Positions 40,534 to 48,619 of a DNA stretch of 64,000 bases are shown one piece after another; positions within the stretch are counted from its first letter, which is position 1; every line of letters starts with the position of its first letter. The stretch spans positions 1,426,001 through 1,490,000 of the forward strand of contig CP011077.1 in the NCBI GenBank assembly GCA_000963575.1, read 5' to 3'. Made by a program: the position numbers and the translations under genes. The stretch is from Klebsiella michiganensis (GTDB taxonomy: Bacteria; Pseudomonadota; Gammaproteobacteria; Enterobacterales; Enterobacteriaceae). The notes below the pieces were generated by a model. It had not been told where the DNA came from, ran no database searches, and was given only the letters and a program-made list of their open reading frames with translations.

Positions 40534-40558
40534 CGGTGCCGCGCTTGTCGCGGCACCG
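40534..40558 (+). terminator. 10-bp hairpin after potI
   Basis: CGGTGCCGCG-CTTGT-CGCGGCACCG, a perfect stem 30 bases after the potI stop but without a T-run. It may protect the 3' end of the pot mRNA, or act with Rho, rather than terminate on its own. Confidence 0.5.
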
Positions 40559-40579
40559 TGACGTAAGGAACGCGAGGTT

Positions 40580-41053
40580 GTGGAAATTATCAGGAAACAG
40601 CGGTCATCTCATGCAAAATTAAACGTCCCCACGCTGGTGATGGTGGCGGCTATTGGCATCGTTACTACCCGATGTCTCGATTTGCTGCTGCTGTTTAATA
40701 TGCTCGGGGTACGCGGGGTGATGGATTTTGTGCACCGCAGCGTGCAAACCTGGCCCCTGACGCTGGTTTTTCTCGGCAGTCTGCTGATGCTCTTCGTTGA
40801 ACTTCGCTGTGCGTTCGTGATTATTAAAGGGCGCAACTGGGGGCGCTGGCTATTTTTGCTGACCCAAATTGTGTCCGTGGCCTGGTTGTCTCTGTCCTCC
40901 CTGGGCTGGGGATACCCTGAGTTATTCAGCGTTGCCGGGGGCAGTAAACGCGAGATCTTCCGGTCACTGTTTACCCAAAAGCTGCCCGACATCCTGGTGC
41001 TGTGTCTGCTGTTTGTCCCCGCCCGCAGCCGGCTTTTTTTCAGACTTCAGTAA
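40580..41053 (+). CDS. ybjO: YbjO, small inner-membrane protein (DUF2593)
   Basis: 157 residues (E. coli 162) with four hydrophobic segments, aligned with YbjO (SSHAKLNVPTLVMVAAIGIV; GVRGVMDFVHRSVQTWPLTLVFL; GYPELFSVAGGSKREIF). Start GTG at 40580; the best SD is AAGGA 10 bases upstream. Function unknown. It lies between potI and rlmC as in E. coli. Confidence 0.9.
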   Translation: MEIIRKQRSSHAKLNVPTLVMVAAIGIVTTRCLDLLLLFNMLGVRGVMDFVHRSVQTWPLTLVFLGSLLMLFVELRCAFVIIKGRNWGRWLFLLTQIVSVAWLSLSSLGWGYPELFSVAGGSKREIFRSLFTQKLPDILVLCLLFVPARSRLFFRLQ

Positions 41054-41101
41054 GCGCAGAGTGCTACAATCTGCGCCCTCGTTTTTTCTCAGGGTTTTTC
41101 T

Positions 41102-42232
41102 ATGCAATGCGCGCTCTATGATGCCGGCCGGTGTCGCTCCTGCCAGTGGATTGAACTGCAGGTTGAAGACCAGCTTCTCGCTAAAATGACCGATCTCCGG
41201 CAACTGCTGGAAGGCATTATGGTGGGCGAGTGGTGCCAGCCGGTCAGCGGCCCTGAGCAGGCATTTCGCAATAAAGCCAAAATGGTGGTCAGCGGCAGCG
41301 TGGAAAAACCGCTGCTGGGGATGCTACACCGTGACGGTACGCCCGAAGATTTAACCGACTGCCCGCTTTATCCTGCCTCATTTGAACCTGTCTTTGCGGC
41401 GCTGAAGCCCTTTATTGCCCGCGCGGGCTTAACGCCTTATAACGTAGCGCGTAAGCGGGGGGAGCTTAAGTATCTGCTGCTAACCGAAAGCCAGGCCGAT
41501 GGCGGTATGATGTTGCGCTTTGTCCTGCGTTCGCAAAGCAAATTGGAGCAGCTACAAGCGGCACTGCCGTGGCTTCAGCAGCAGCTGCCACAGCTGAAAG
41601 TGATTTCGGCCAACATTCAGCCGGTGCACATGGCCATTATGGAAGGCGAACAGGAAATTCCGCTAACCGAACAGCGTGCGCTCGAAGAAGTCTTCAACGG
41701 CGTGCCGCTTTATATTCGCCCGCAAAGTTTCTTCCAGACTAACCCCCAGGTTGCGTCCCGGCTGTACGCCACCGCCCGTGACTGGGTGCGTGCGCTCCCC
41801 GTCAACCATATGTGGGATCTATTCTGCGGTGTGGGGGGATTTGGCCTGCACTGTGCCACGCCGGAGATGAAGCTAACCGGCATCGAAATTGCACCAGAGG
41901 CGATTGCCAGCGCAAAGCAGTCGGCCGAAAAACTGGGTCTGCATAATATTCATTTTCAGGCGCTGGATTCCACCCGGTTCGCCGTTGCCCAGCGGGATAT
42001 TCCGCAATTGGTGCTGGTTAACCCCCCGCGCCGTGGGATAGGCAAAGCGCTGTGCGATTATCTGACGCAGATGGCCCCGGCGTTTATCGTCTACTCCAGC
42101 TGCAACGCGCAGACCATGGCGAAGGATATTCAGATGCTGCCCGGTTACCGGGTAGTGCGTACCCAACTGTTTGATATGTTCCCGCACACTTCGCATTACG
42201 AAGTGTTGACGCTGCTGGAGCGTTGTCCCTAA
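41102..42232 (+). CDS. rlmC: RlmC (RumB), 23S rRNA m5U747 methyltransferase
   Basis: RlmC uses SAM to make m5U at position 747 of 23S rRNA. 376 residues (E. coli 375). N-terminal Cys3, Cys11, Cys14 (MQCALYDAGRCRSCQW) and a later Cys in DCPLYP bind a 4Fe-4S cluster. The SAM motif is DLFCGVGGFGLHCA; the catalytic Cys is in VYSSCNAQTMAKD and the general base in the C-terminal DMFPHTSHYEVLTLL. Confidence 0.97.
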   Translation: MQCALYDAGRCRSCQWIELQVEDQLLAKMTDLRQLLEGIMVGEWCQPVSGPEQAFRNKAKMVVSGSVEKPLLGMLHRDGTPEDLTDCPLYPASFEPVFAALKPFIARAGLTPYNVARKRGELKYLLLTESQADGGMMLRFVLRSQSKLEQLQAALPWLQQQLPQLKVISANIQPVHMAIMEGEQEIPLTEQRALEEVFNGVPLYIRPQSFFQTNPQVASRLYATARDWVRALPVNHMWDLFCGVGGFGLHCATPEMKLTGIEIAPEAIASAKQSAEKLGLHNIHFQALDSTRFAVAQRDIPQLVLVNPPRRGIGKALCDYLTQMAPAFIVYSSCNAQTMAKDIQMLPGYRVVRTQLFDMFPHTSHYEVLTLLERCP

Positions 42233-42256
42233 CCCTGGCATTCGTACCGGCGGTCT

Positions 42257-42363
42257 CGGCTAAGGTTCCGTTCACTTCCAGCCCTGTTTCATATATCCCC
42301 CCCGAACCGGTGAACGACTCGGGGAAGTCACCGTCACTTCCCCGAGACCCCGGACTCCCGGCC
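42257..42363. repeat. Intergenic repeat, family B, copy 2
   Basis: Same block order as 23624-23742: GGCTAAGGT-CCGTTC, TTCATAT, CCGGTGAA, hairpin, CTCCCGGCC. Here the hairpin is CTCGGGGAAGT (42311-42321) with ACTTCCCCGAG (42332-42342). Hairpin arms differ between copies but pairing is kept, which suggests the structure matters. Confidence 0.6.
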
Positions 42364-42484
42364 AAATAAATCGACCGCTAAAGCGGCAGACCTCCGTTTT
42401 ATCTCCTGGTCCTGGGGCGGCCGAGATGCGTTCCCGACGCTCTCCCTGGAAGGGAGAGGGAATAAACATGATTCCACGTCGGCT

Positions 42485-42524
42485 GTTTTCCCCCTCTCCC
42501 TCCGGGAGAGGGCCGGGGTGAGGG
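42485..42524. repeat. Intergenic hairpin repeat, family A, copy 2
   Basis: Forty bases identical to 13289-13328, including the 9-bp hairpin and the CCGGGGTGAGGG tail. The sequence just upstream (CCACG...) is also partly shared. Confidence 0.8.
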
Positions 42525-42847
42525 TTGAATTGCCTCCCGGCTCTCATCGCCCCCGACTATGACCCAACTCAGGCGGGGTTGAGCTGCGGGGAGCAGCGAA
42601 AGAGAGCGATCGTTGGGAACGAATTGCGAACGACCCCGAATGTTTGGGTGATAACCGGTGGGGTTACCGCTTCAGAGGCGATGAGTTCGCCGGGCGCGGG
42701 GGGCTTCCGGGGGATGGCGTTATCCCCCGGACAGGTTCACTACGCTCGGTGACAGCATATGAGCTTGTATTTGAGGTGAACGGAATCTTATCGGGCCTTA
42801 CATAAAACATATTTGTGACTAAGGAGCGGCCCGGAGTGAGAACAAAT

Positions 42848-43579
42848 TTACTGCGGGAACCACTGATTGCTGATCTTCTGGTAAGTCCCGTCCGCTTTAA
42901 TCGCCGCCAGGGCGTCGTTCAGCTTCTTCAACAGCGCCTGATTATCCGGGCGAACCGCAATTCCTAAACCGGTGCCAAAGTACTGCGCGTCGGTTACATG
43001 CTCACCCACGGTGCCTAACTGCGGGTTGGTCTTCAGCCATTCGTTCACCACGGCGGTATCGCCAAACACGCCATCAATACGGCCATTTTTCAGATCAATA
43101 ATTGCGTTCTGGTAGCTGTCGTAGGAGACGGTTTTCACCTCAGGGTGTTTATCCTGCAGGTATTTCTGGTGCGTGGTGCCGTTTTCCATCCCGATGCGTT
43201 TGCCCTTGAGCTCATCCAGCGAAGTAAACTGGCCTTTTTTTGCAATCACCACCGCCGAGTTGGCGTAGTACGGATTGGTAAAGGCGACCTGTTTGGCGCG
43301 TTCAGGCGTGATATCCATCCCGGAAATAACGGCGTCGTATTTACGGAACTTCAGGGAAGGGATCAGACTGTCGAATGCGTGGTTGGTGAAGGTACATTCA
43401 GCCTGCATTTGTTTGCATAATGCTTTGGCCAGATCGATATCGAAACCAACGATCTGATTGCTTGCATCCAGAGATTCAAAAGGAGGATAGGTTGCCGAAG
43501 AGCCGAAGTTGATTTTCTCCGCTGCAGCCGCGCTGAATGCGGTTGTAGCGAACATAGCGGCTAACAGTAACTTTTTCAT
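42848..43579 (-). CDS. artJ: ArtJ, periplasmic L-arginine-binding protein
   Basis: ArtJ binds arginine for the ArtPQM importer. 243 residues, signal peptide MKKLLLAAMFATTAFSAAAA, then EKINFGSSATYPPFESLDA and the family features GFDIDLAKALC, SGMDITPERAKQ and NGTTHQKYL. Separately transcribed from artPIQM, behind an ARG box; the two binding-protein genes (artJ, artI) are close paralogues. Confidence 0.96.
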   Translation of the reverse strand: MKKLLLAAMFATTAFSAAAAEKINFGSSATYPPFESLDASNQIVGFDIDLAKALCKQMQAECTFTNHAFDSLIPSLKFRKYDAVISGMDITPERAKQVAFTNPYYANSAVVIAKKGQFTSLDELKGKRIGMENGTTHQKYLQDKHPEVKTVSYDSYQNAIIDLKNGRIDGVFGDTAVVNEWLKTNPQLGTVGEHVTDAQYFGTGLGIAVRPDNQALLKKLNDALAAIKADGTYQKISNQWFPQ

Positions 43580-43650
43580 GCGTGTTGCTCCTGTCTGTCA
43601 ATATTGTTTTAAGTCGCCGTTTCCCGGCGTCAAACCACCATGCCAAAGTG

Positions 43651-43664
43651 TGAATTTATATTCA
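43651..43664. promoter_or_regulatory. ARG box (ArgR operator) of artJ
   Basis: TGAATTTATATTCA is a perfect 14-base palindrome fitting the ArgR consensus (TGAAT-WWWW-ATTCA). A degenerate second box (AATGTATATTTATATT, about 43670-43685) follows, giving the usual tandem pair. Arginine plus ArgR would repress artJ. Confidence 0.88.
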
Positions 43665-43696
43665 ATAAAAATGTATATTTATATTTTTCTGGGCGT

Positions 43697-43720
43697 AAAA
43701 AAAGCGGGTTGCCCCGCTTT
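43697..43720 (-). terminator. Rho-independent terminator of artM
   Basis: On the minus strand, an 8-bp stem (43713-43720 with 43701-43708) with a 4-base loop, then a T-run (A-run 43697-43703 on the plus strand). Confidence 0.85.
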
Positions 43721-43734
43721 TCGTGTTAGCTTTT

Positions 43735-44403
43735 CTAGCTGCGGCGCTCAAAGGCCAGCGCCCGGCGTTCAATCAGGCGCATCAGCAGCGTAAGCAGCCC
43801 GTTGACGATGAGGTAGACAAGACCGGCTGCACCGAAGACCGTCACATCATAGGTGCGGCCATACAGAAGCTGCCCGTAGCCCATCACTTCCATCAGCGTA
43901 ATGGTGTAGGCCAGGGAGGTGCTCTTAAACACCAGCACGACTTCGTTCGAGTAAGACGAGAGTGCGCGCTTGAAGGCATAAGGCAGCAGGATGGCCAGCG
44001 TGTCTTTCTTGCTCATCCCCAGGGCACTGCAGGACTGCCACTGACCTTCCGGTATGGCGCGAATAGCCCCGTAAAACAGCTGCGTGGTATACGCGGCGCT
44101 GTTAAGCGACAGCGCAATTAACGCGCACAGCCATGGTTCGGAAAGCAGATGCCATAGCACGGGATAATGCTGAAGCGACGGGAACTGCCCTGGGCCATAG
44201 TAAATCAGGAAGATCTGCACCAGCAGCGGCGTGCCGGTAAACAGCGTGATGTAGGCGCGCACAATGTGCACCAGCCCTGGCGTTTTCAACGTCAGAACGA
44301 TGGTGAAAAGCAGCGACAGCACCAATGCTACGGCAATGGAAGCGGCGGTGAGCGTCAGGCTGGTGTGCAGACCCTTCATCAGCTCTGGTAAATACTCGAG
44401 CAT
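43735..44403 (-). CDS. artM: ArtM, arginine importer permease
   Basis: 222 residues with about five membrane segments and the permease loop PEGQWQSCSALGMSKKDTLAILLPYAFKRAL. Works with ArtQ as the membrane pair. Its ATG overlaps the artQ stop by 1 base. Last gene of artPIQM. Confidence 0.96.
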   Translation of the reverse strand: MLEYLPELMKGLHTSLTLTAASIAVALVLSLLFTIVLTLKTPGLVHIVRAYITLFTGTPLLVQIFLIYYGPGQFPSLQHYPVLWHLLSEPWLCALIALSLNSAAYTTQLFYGAIRAIPEGQWQSCSALGMSKKDTLAILLPYAFKRALSSYSNEVVLVFKSTSLAYTITLMEVMGYGQLLYGRTYDVTVFGAAGLVYLIVNGLLTLLMRLIERRALAFERRS

Positions 44404-45119
44404 CAGCCAGGTCTCCGTTCAAAGCGCGTGGCGCGCAAATCGATACGCTTCAGGATGTACTGACTCAGCAGGGTGATGACCAGATAAATGGCCGCGGCAA
44501 TCACGTACCAGGTAAAGGGTTCCTGCGTGCGCGTGGCGATACTTTTGGTTTGCAGCATCAGGTCATTCACGCTGATAAGCGACACCAGCGCGGTGTCCTT
44601 CAGCAACACCAGCCACTGGTTACCGAGGCCCGGCAGCGCGTGGCGCCACATCTGCGGCATCACCAGCCGGAAGAAAATAGCGGTTTTGGATAATCCCAGC
44701 GCCTGACCCGATTCCCATTGCCCAATTGGTACTGCTTTGAGCGCGCCGCGCAGCGTCTGCGAAGCATAGGCGGAATATAGCAGGGAGAGAGCAATCACGC
44801 CGCAAAGGAACGGGCTGACGTCAAAGTTCTCAATCTCCATTTTGACCGGAATGGCGGTAAAACCGAGGTTGAGGGTAAAACCGTCAGAGAGTATCAGCAG
44901 CAGCTGGGAGGAGCCGAAGTAGATAAACAGCACCACCAGAATTTCAGGCAGGCCGCGGAATAGTGTGACCAGCCCGGAGCCTATCCATGCCACCGGGCGC
45001 CATTTGGCGGATTCCCAGACGGCAAAGATCATCGCCAGCACGAGGCCGACGATGAGGGCACAAACGGCAAGGCCGACGGTCATCCCGGCGGCGCTTGCTA
45101 ATGGAAACAATTCGTTCAT
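44403..45119 (-). CDS. artQ: ArtQ, arginine importer permease
   Basis: 238 residues as in E. coli, five membrane segments, permease loop PIGQWESGQALGLSKTAIFFRLVMPQMWRHALPG. ATG 45119 (MNELFPLASAAGMTVG) matches E. coli; the longer frame to 45143 overlaps artI and is not used. Starts 8 bases after artI. Confidence 0.96.
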   Translation of the reverse strand: MNELFPLASAAGMTVGLAVCALIVGLVLAMIFAVWESAKWRPVAWIGSGLVTLFRGLPEILVVLFIYFGSSQLLLILSDGFTLNLGFTAIPVKMEIENFDVSPFLCGVIALSLLYSAYASQTLRGALKAVPIGQWESGQALGLSKTAIFFRLVMPQMWRHALPGLGNQWLVLLKDTALVSLISVNDLMLQTKSIATRTQEPFTWYVIAAAIYLVITLLSQYILKRIDLRATRFERRPG

Positions 45120-45127
45120 CGAGTCGA

Positions 45128-45859
45128 TTACTTCTGGAACCATTTGTCGTAGATGGCTTTGTAGGTGCCGTCTTGTTTCACTTTGTCCAGCGCGGCGTTG
45201 AATTTGCTCTGCAGGTCAGTGTTGCCCTGGCGCAGGGCGATGCCGAGGCCGGTACCGAAGTAATCTTTGTCGGTCACTTTGTCACCCACTGCAACCAGTT
45301 CCGGGCTGGCTTTCAGCCACTCGGTCACCACGGCGGTATCGCCGAAGACAGCGTCGATACGGCCGTTCTGCAGATCCAGCTTAGCGTTCTGGTAGCTGTC
45401 GTAAGGCACGGTGGTGATTTCCGGATGCTTGTCGGTGATGTATTTCTGGTGAGTGGTGCCGTTCTGGATGCCCACTTTCTTGCCTTTCAGCGCGGCAATA
45501 TCGGCATATTTGCCCTTCACGCCCACAAACAGCGCGGAGTTGTCGTAGTAAGGTTTAGTGAACAGAACCTGCTTTTCACGCTCAGGGGTGATGTCCATCC
45601 CCGCCATCACCGCGTCAATACGGCGGAATTTCAGGCTCGGGATCAGGCTGTCGAACGCCTGGTTGGTGAAGGTACAGGTGGCATCGATCTGCTTGCACAG
45701 GGCGTTAGCCAGGTCAACGTCAAAGCCGACGATCTTGTTGTTGGCGTCGATAGACTCAAACGGAGGGTAAGAGGCTTCGGTAGCAAAACGGATAGTCTGT
45801 GCGGCGGTAGCAGAAAGGCTCAGAGTGGCTAAAAGAGTGGCCAGCAAAACTTTTTTCAT
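45128..45859 (-). CDS. artI: ArtI, periplasmic binding protein of the arginine importer locus
   Basis: 243 residues; signal peptide MKKVLLATLLATLSLSATAA, then QTIRFATEASYPPFESIDANN. About as long as ArtJ and closely related (MDITPEREKQ, NGTTHQKYI, FGTGLGIALRQ). In E. coli the ArtI ligand is less certain than that of ArtJ. ATG 45859 fits E. coli; the longer start at 45880 overlaps the artP stop. Confidence 0.95.
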   Translation of the reverse strand: MKKVLLATLLATLSLSATAAQTIRFATEASYPPFESIDANNKIVGFDVDLANALCKQIDATCTFTNQAFDSLIPSLKFRRIDAVMAGMDITPEREKQVLFTKPYYDNSALFVGVKGKYADIAALKGKKVGIQNGTTHQKYITDKHPEITTVPYDSYQNAKLDLQNGRIDAVFGDTAVVTEWLKASPELVAVGDKVTDKDYFGTGLGIALRQGNTDLQSKFNAALDKVKQDGTYKAIYDKWFQK

Positions 45860-45879
45860 TGTCGTTTTCCCGTTCAACA

Positions 45880-46608
45880 TCAGTGAGAGAGATAGAATTT
45901 AAACGCATCGGTTTGCGGGTCAGCAAAGCAGCTGGCATCACCTTGTTCGATGATGTGGCCGTTTTCCATATACACCACGCGGCTGGCGGTTTTACGCGCC
46001 ACTTCTACTTCATGGGTCACGATGACCTGAGTAATGTTTGTTTCCGCCAGTTCGCGGATAATGCTAACGATCTGCGCGGTAATTTCCGGATCCAGGGCGG
46101 CGGTTGGCTCATCAAACAGCAGAACCTGCGGCTCCATCATCAGGGCGCGAGCAATCGCGACGCGCTGCTGTTGGCCGCCGGAAAGGTGCAGCGGATAGCG
46201 GTCCATGTAGGGCTTCAGACGCAGGCGTTCAAGCAGTTTGTCGGCGCGTTCACGCGCTTTATCTTTGCTTAACCCTAGCACGCGGCAAGGCGCTTCAATC
46301 AGGTTTTGCAGCACGGTGAGGTGCGGCCACAGATTGTATTGCTGGAAGACCATGCCGACGTTCTGGCGCAGATCGCGAATCGCTTTGTCACCGGGAGCTT
46401 TGGCGAAGTCGAAAGTCGTGCCCGCAATGCTGAGTTTGCCGGAACGCGGCATCTCAAGCAGGTTAAGAACGCGCAGCAGAGAGCTCTTGCCGGCACCGCT
46501 CGGGCCCAGCAACACCAGTGTCTCGCCCTGCGGGCAATGTAGTGTGATATCGAACAGCGCCTGATGGGCACCGTAAAAGCAATTAATGCTGTCTAGTTGA
46601 ATACTCAT
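45880..46608 (-). CDS. artP: ArtP, arginine importer ATP-binding protein
   Basis: 242 residues. Walker A GPSGAGKSS, Q-loop MVFQQYNLWPHLTV, signature LSGGQQQRVAIARALM, Walker B VLLFDEPTAALDPE, switch His VIVTHEVEVARK. First gene of artPIQM. A weak ARG-box-like sequence (AGAATAGTTATGCA, 46655-46668) lies upstream of its start, consistent with the milder ArgR control of this operon in E. coli. Confidence 0.96.
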   Translation of the reverse strand: MSIQLDSINCFYGAHQALFDITLHCPQGETLVLLGPSGAGKSSLLRVLNLLEMPRSGKLSIAGTTFDFAKAPGDKAIRDLRQNVGMVFQQYNLWPHLTVLQNLIEAPCRVLGLSKDKARERADKLLERLRLKPYMDRYPLHLSGGQQQRVAIARALMMEPQVLLFDEPTAALDPEITAQIVSIIRELAETNITQVIVTHEVEVARKTASRVVYMENGHIIEQGDASCFADPQTDAFKFYLSH

Positions 46609-46835
46609 GCGCTGAAGTTGAATAGCAATTGAGGCCGCAAAGGGTACCTTTAACAGAATAGTTATGCAATCTTTGTGCGTTAAAACTTATAAACAACGGC
46701 TTACCTTGCCTAAAGTTAGCACAAAATATCGAGGCGGGTGGTGGCTAAGTATAAAAAACCGAGATCCCTGAATATACCAGACTATTTACAGGGGTTACGT
46801 TTCTCCCACCCGCATAGCGTAAGCATAAATTGCCG

Positions 46836-47360
46836 CTATTTCCCTTCAACTGCCTGACGCAGCGTGCCGGTTGGCGCGTGGCTCGCCGCCCCGAGATAAC
46901 GCACATCGTCCACCGTCCAGCACTGGCCTTCGCGGACCATCAGTACTTCATCTTTCCAGGTCTGACTGCCGCGGGTTAGCTCGACGCGCAGAGGAATATT
47001 GCGGGCATCGGTGTTCGGAATCGTTGACGCCGAAGCTACGCTGGCTTTGTCAGGCCCTTCTGACCGGCTGGAGAAAATATCGCTGCGGGTAAACGCGCTT
47101 TGCGCGGCAGGAGAACTGCTGGATTTTTGCAGGAGCTGGAACAGGGAATCGCTCAGATAAGGGCGCAGCGCGGCAACGGAGTTCAGGCCTTCGCCCTTGT
47201 GCGCGATACGGTAATCATAGAACTGCTGAGCGACGTCATCCGGGCCGCCGCTGACGCAGGGGCCGCTGCGGGTGCCAATGTCTTTGAAGGCCGGGGTGAC
47301 GCTGGTACAGGCCGACAACACCAGCGCACAGGGGAGAAGAGCCAAAGCTGAGCTGCGCAT
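46836..47360 (-). CDS. ybjP: YbjP, lipoprotein
   Basis: 174 residues (E. coli 171). Signal peptide with lipobox LSAC at about 15-18 (MRSSALALLPCALVLSAC), Ser after the Cys hence outer-membrane sorting. The body has a DUF3828-like region (AQQFYDYRIAHKGEGLNSVAALRPYLSDSL). No function is established. Divergent from ybjQ. Confidence 0.93.
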   Translation of the reverse strand: MRSSALALLPCALVLSACTSVTPAFKDIGTRSGPCVSGGPDDVAQQFYDYRIAHKGEGLNSVAALRPYLSDSLFQLLQKSSSSPAAQSAFTRSDIFSSRSEGPDKASVASASTIPNTDARNIPLRVELTRGSQTWKDEVLMVREGQCWTVDDVRYLGAASHAPTGTLRQAVEGK

Positions 47361-47468
47361 TTTTATTTCCTTATTTTCTCAGGAGGACTACCTTAGCATA
47401 GCGTACTGGCTCAAAATCGCGTGGCGATTGCCGGGCTAACGTGTTGATGGCAAAGAGAGGAGAACGTG

Positions 47469-47792
47469 ATGCAGTTTACGACGACGCCAGGCCTGGAAGG
47501 CCACACCATTACTGAATACTGCGGCGTGGTCACCGGGGAGGCTATCCTGGGGGCCAATATTTTCCGCGATTTTTTTGCCGGGGTTCGCGACATCGTCGGC
47601 GGTCGCTCCGGGGCTTATGAGAAAGAGTTACGCAAAGCGCGGGACATCGCATTTCGTGAAATTCAGGAACAGGCCGAAAGCCTGGGCGCCAATGCGGTGG
47701 TCGGGATTGATATCGACTATGAAACCGTCGGCAAGGACGGCAGTATGCTGATGGTTTGCGTCAGCGGGACGGCGGTGAAAACGCGTAAATGA
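47469..47792 (+). CDS. ybjQ: YbjQ, UPF0145 family protein
   Basis: 107 residues, close to E. coli YbjQ (TITEYCGVVTGEAILGANIFRDFFAGVRDIVGGRSGAYEKELRKARD; GANAVVGIDIDYETVG). The family forms pentameric or decameric rings and is sometimes labelled heavy-metal binding, without direct proof. ATG 47469 is preferred over the GTG before it. Overlaps amiD by 4 bases. Confidence 0.94.
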   Translation: MQFTTTPGLEGHTITEYCGVVTGEAILGANIFRDFFAGVRDIVGGRSGAYEKELRKARDIAFREIQEQAESLGANAVVGIDIDYETVGKDGSMLMVCVSGTAVKTRK

Positions 47793-48619
47793 AAACCAGG
47801 ATCTTAGCGCTTGCCCTGGCGCTGTTGCTGGCGGGCTGCGCCGGCCAAAAAGGGATTGTCGATCGGGGGAGCTATAAGGTGGACACCACGCGCCAGGCGC
47901 AGGCCGCCTACCCGCGGATAAAGATTCTGGTGATTCACTACACAGCGGATGACTTTTCGGGCTCGCTCTCGACGCTGACCGACCGTAACGTCAGCGCCCA
48001 TTATCTGGTCCCGGCTAACCCGCCGCTGTCCGGTGGGAAACCCGTTGTCTGGCAGCTTGTGCCGGAAGAACAGCTAGCCTGGCATGCCGGGGTCAGTTTC
48101 TGGCGCGGTGCGACGCGGATTAACGACACGTCCGTGGGCATTGAGCTGGAAAACCAGGGCTACACGCGGGTGGGGGGTATTCAGCGCTTCTACCCATTCA
48201 GACAGCCGCAGATTGCGGTGCTTGAAGATTTAGCTAAGCAGATTATTGCGCGCTATAACATTGCGCCGCAGAACGTAGTGGCTCACGGAGATATCGCGCC
48301 GCAGCGCAAGGTTGATCCGGGCCCGTTGTTCCCCTGGAAGCAATTTGCGGACAACGGGATTGGCGCATGGCCGGACGCCGCAAGAGTGGCATTTTACCTT
48401 AACGGCCGCGGGCCGCTGCAGCCGGTGGATAAAAAAGATCTGCTGGATGTGCTTTCCCGCTATGGCTACGAAGTGCTTCCGGGCATGACTGATGCGCAGC
48501 AGAAAAGGGTGATTACCGCCTTCCAGATGCACTTCCGCCCGGCCAACTATAGCGGCGAGGCGGATGCTGAGAGCCTGGCGATTGCCGAGGCATTACTGGA
48601 AAAATACGGCCAGGGCTAG
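47789..48619 (+). CDS. amiD: AmiD, outer-membrane lipoprotein N-acetylmuramoyl-L-alanine amidase
   Basis: AmiD cleaves the MurNAc-L-Ala bond, including in anhydro-muropeptides. 276 residues with lipobox LAGC (about 14-17). Amidase_2 domain: zinc ligands His in VIHYTADDF and in VVAHGDIAPQRKVDPGPLFPW (His and Asp), plus the catalytic Glu in GIELENQG. A C-terminal peptidoglycan-binding domain follows (about 200-276). Its last 4 bases overlap the end of the convergent ybjS. Confidence 0.96.
   Translation: MKTRILALALALLLAGCAGQKGIVDRGSYKVDTTRQAQAAYPRIKILVIHYTADDFSGSLSTLTDRNVSAHYLVPANPPLSGGKPVVWQLVPEEQLAWHAGVSFWRGATRINDTSVGIELENQGYTRVGGIQRFYPFRQPQIAVLEDLAKQIIARYNIAPQNVVAHGDIAPQRKVDPGPLFPWKQFADNGIGAWPDAARVAFYLNGRGPLQPVDKKDLLDVLSRYGYEVLPGMTDAQQKRVITAFQMHFRPANYSGEADAESLAIAEALLEKYGQG

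Larger units (their letters stand above)
42233..42847. repeat. 615-base repeat-rich gap between rlmC and artJ
   Basis: No gene is supported here. It holds a family B repeat (42257-42363), a family A-like hairpin (about 42441-42460), a 40-base family A copy (42485-42524), G/C-rich sequence, and a perfect 10-bp hairpin (42706-42715 with 42722-42731, loop GGCGTT). The 75-codon plus-strand frame at 42525-42752 has no SD or recognisable homology. In E. coli the rlmC-artJ gap is short. Confidence 0.65.

Noticed and set aside
42525..42752. 75-codon plus-strand open frame between rlmC and artJ
   Set aside because: It runs through hairpin repeats, has no ribosome-binding site and resembles no protein I know.
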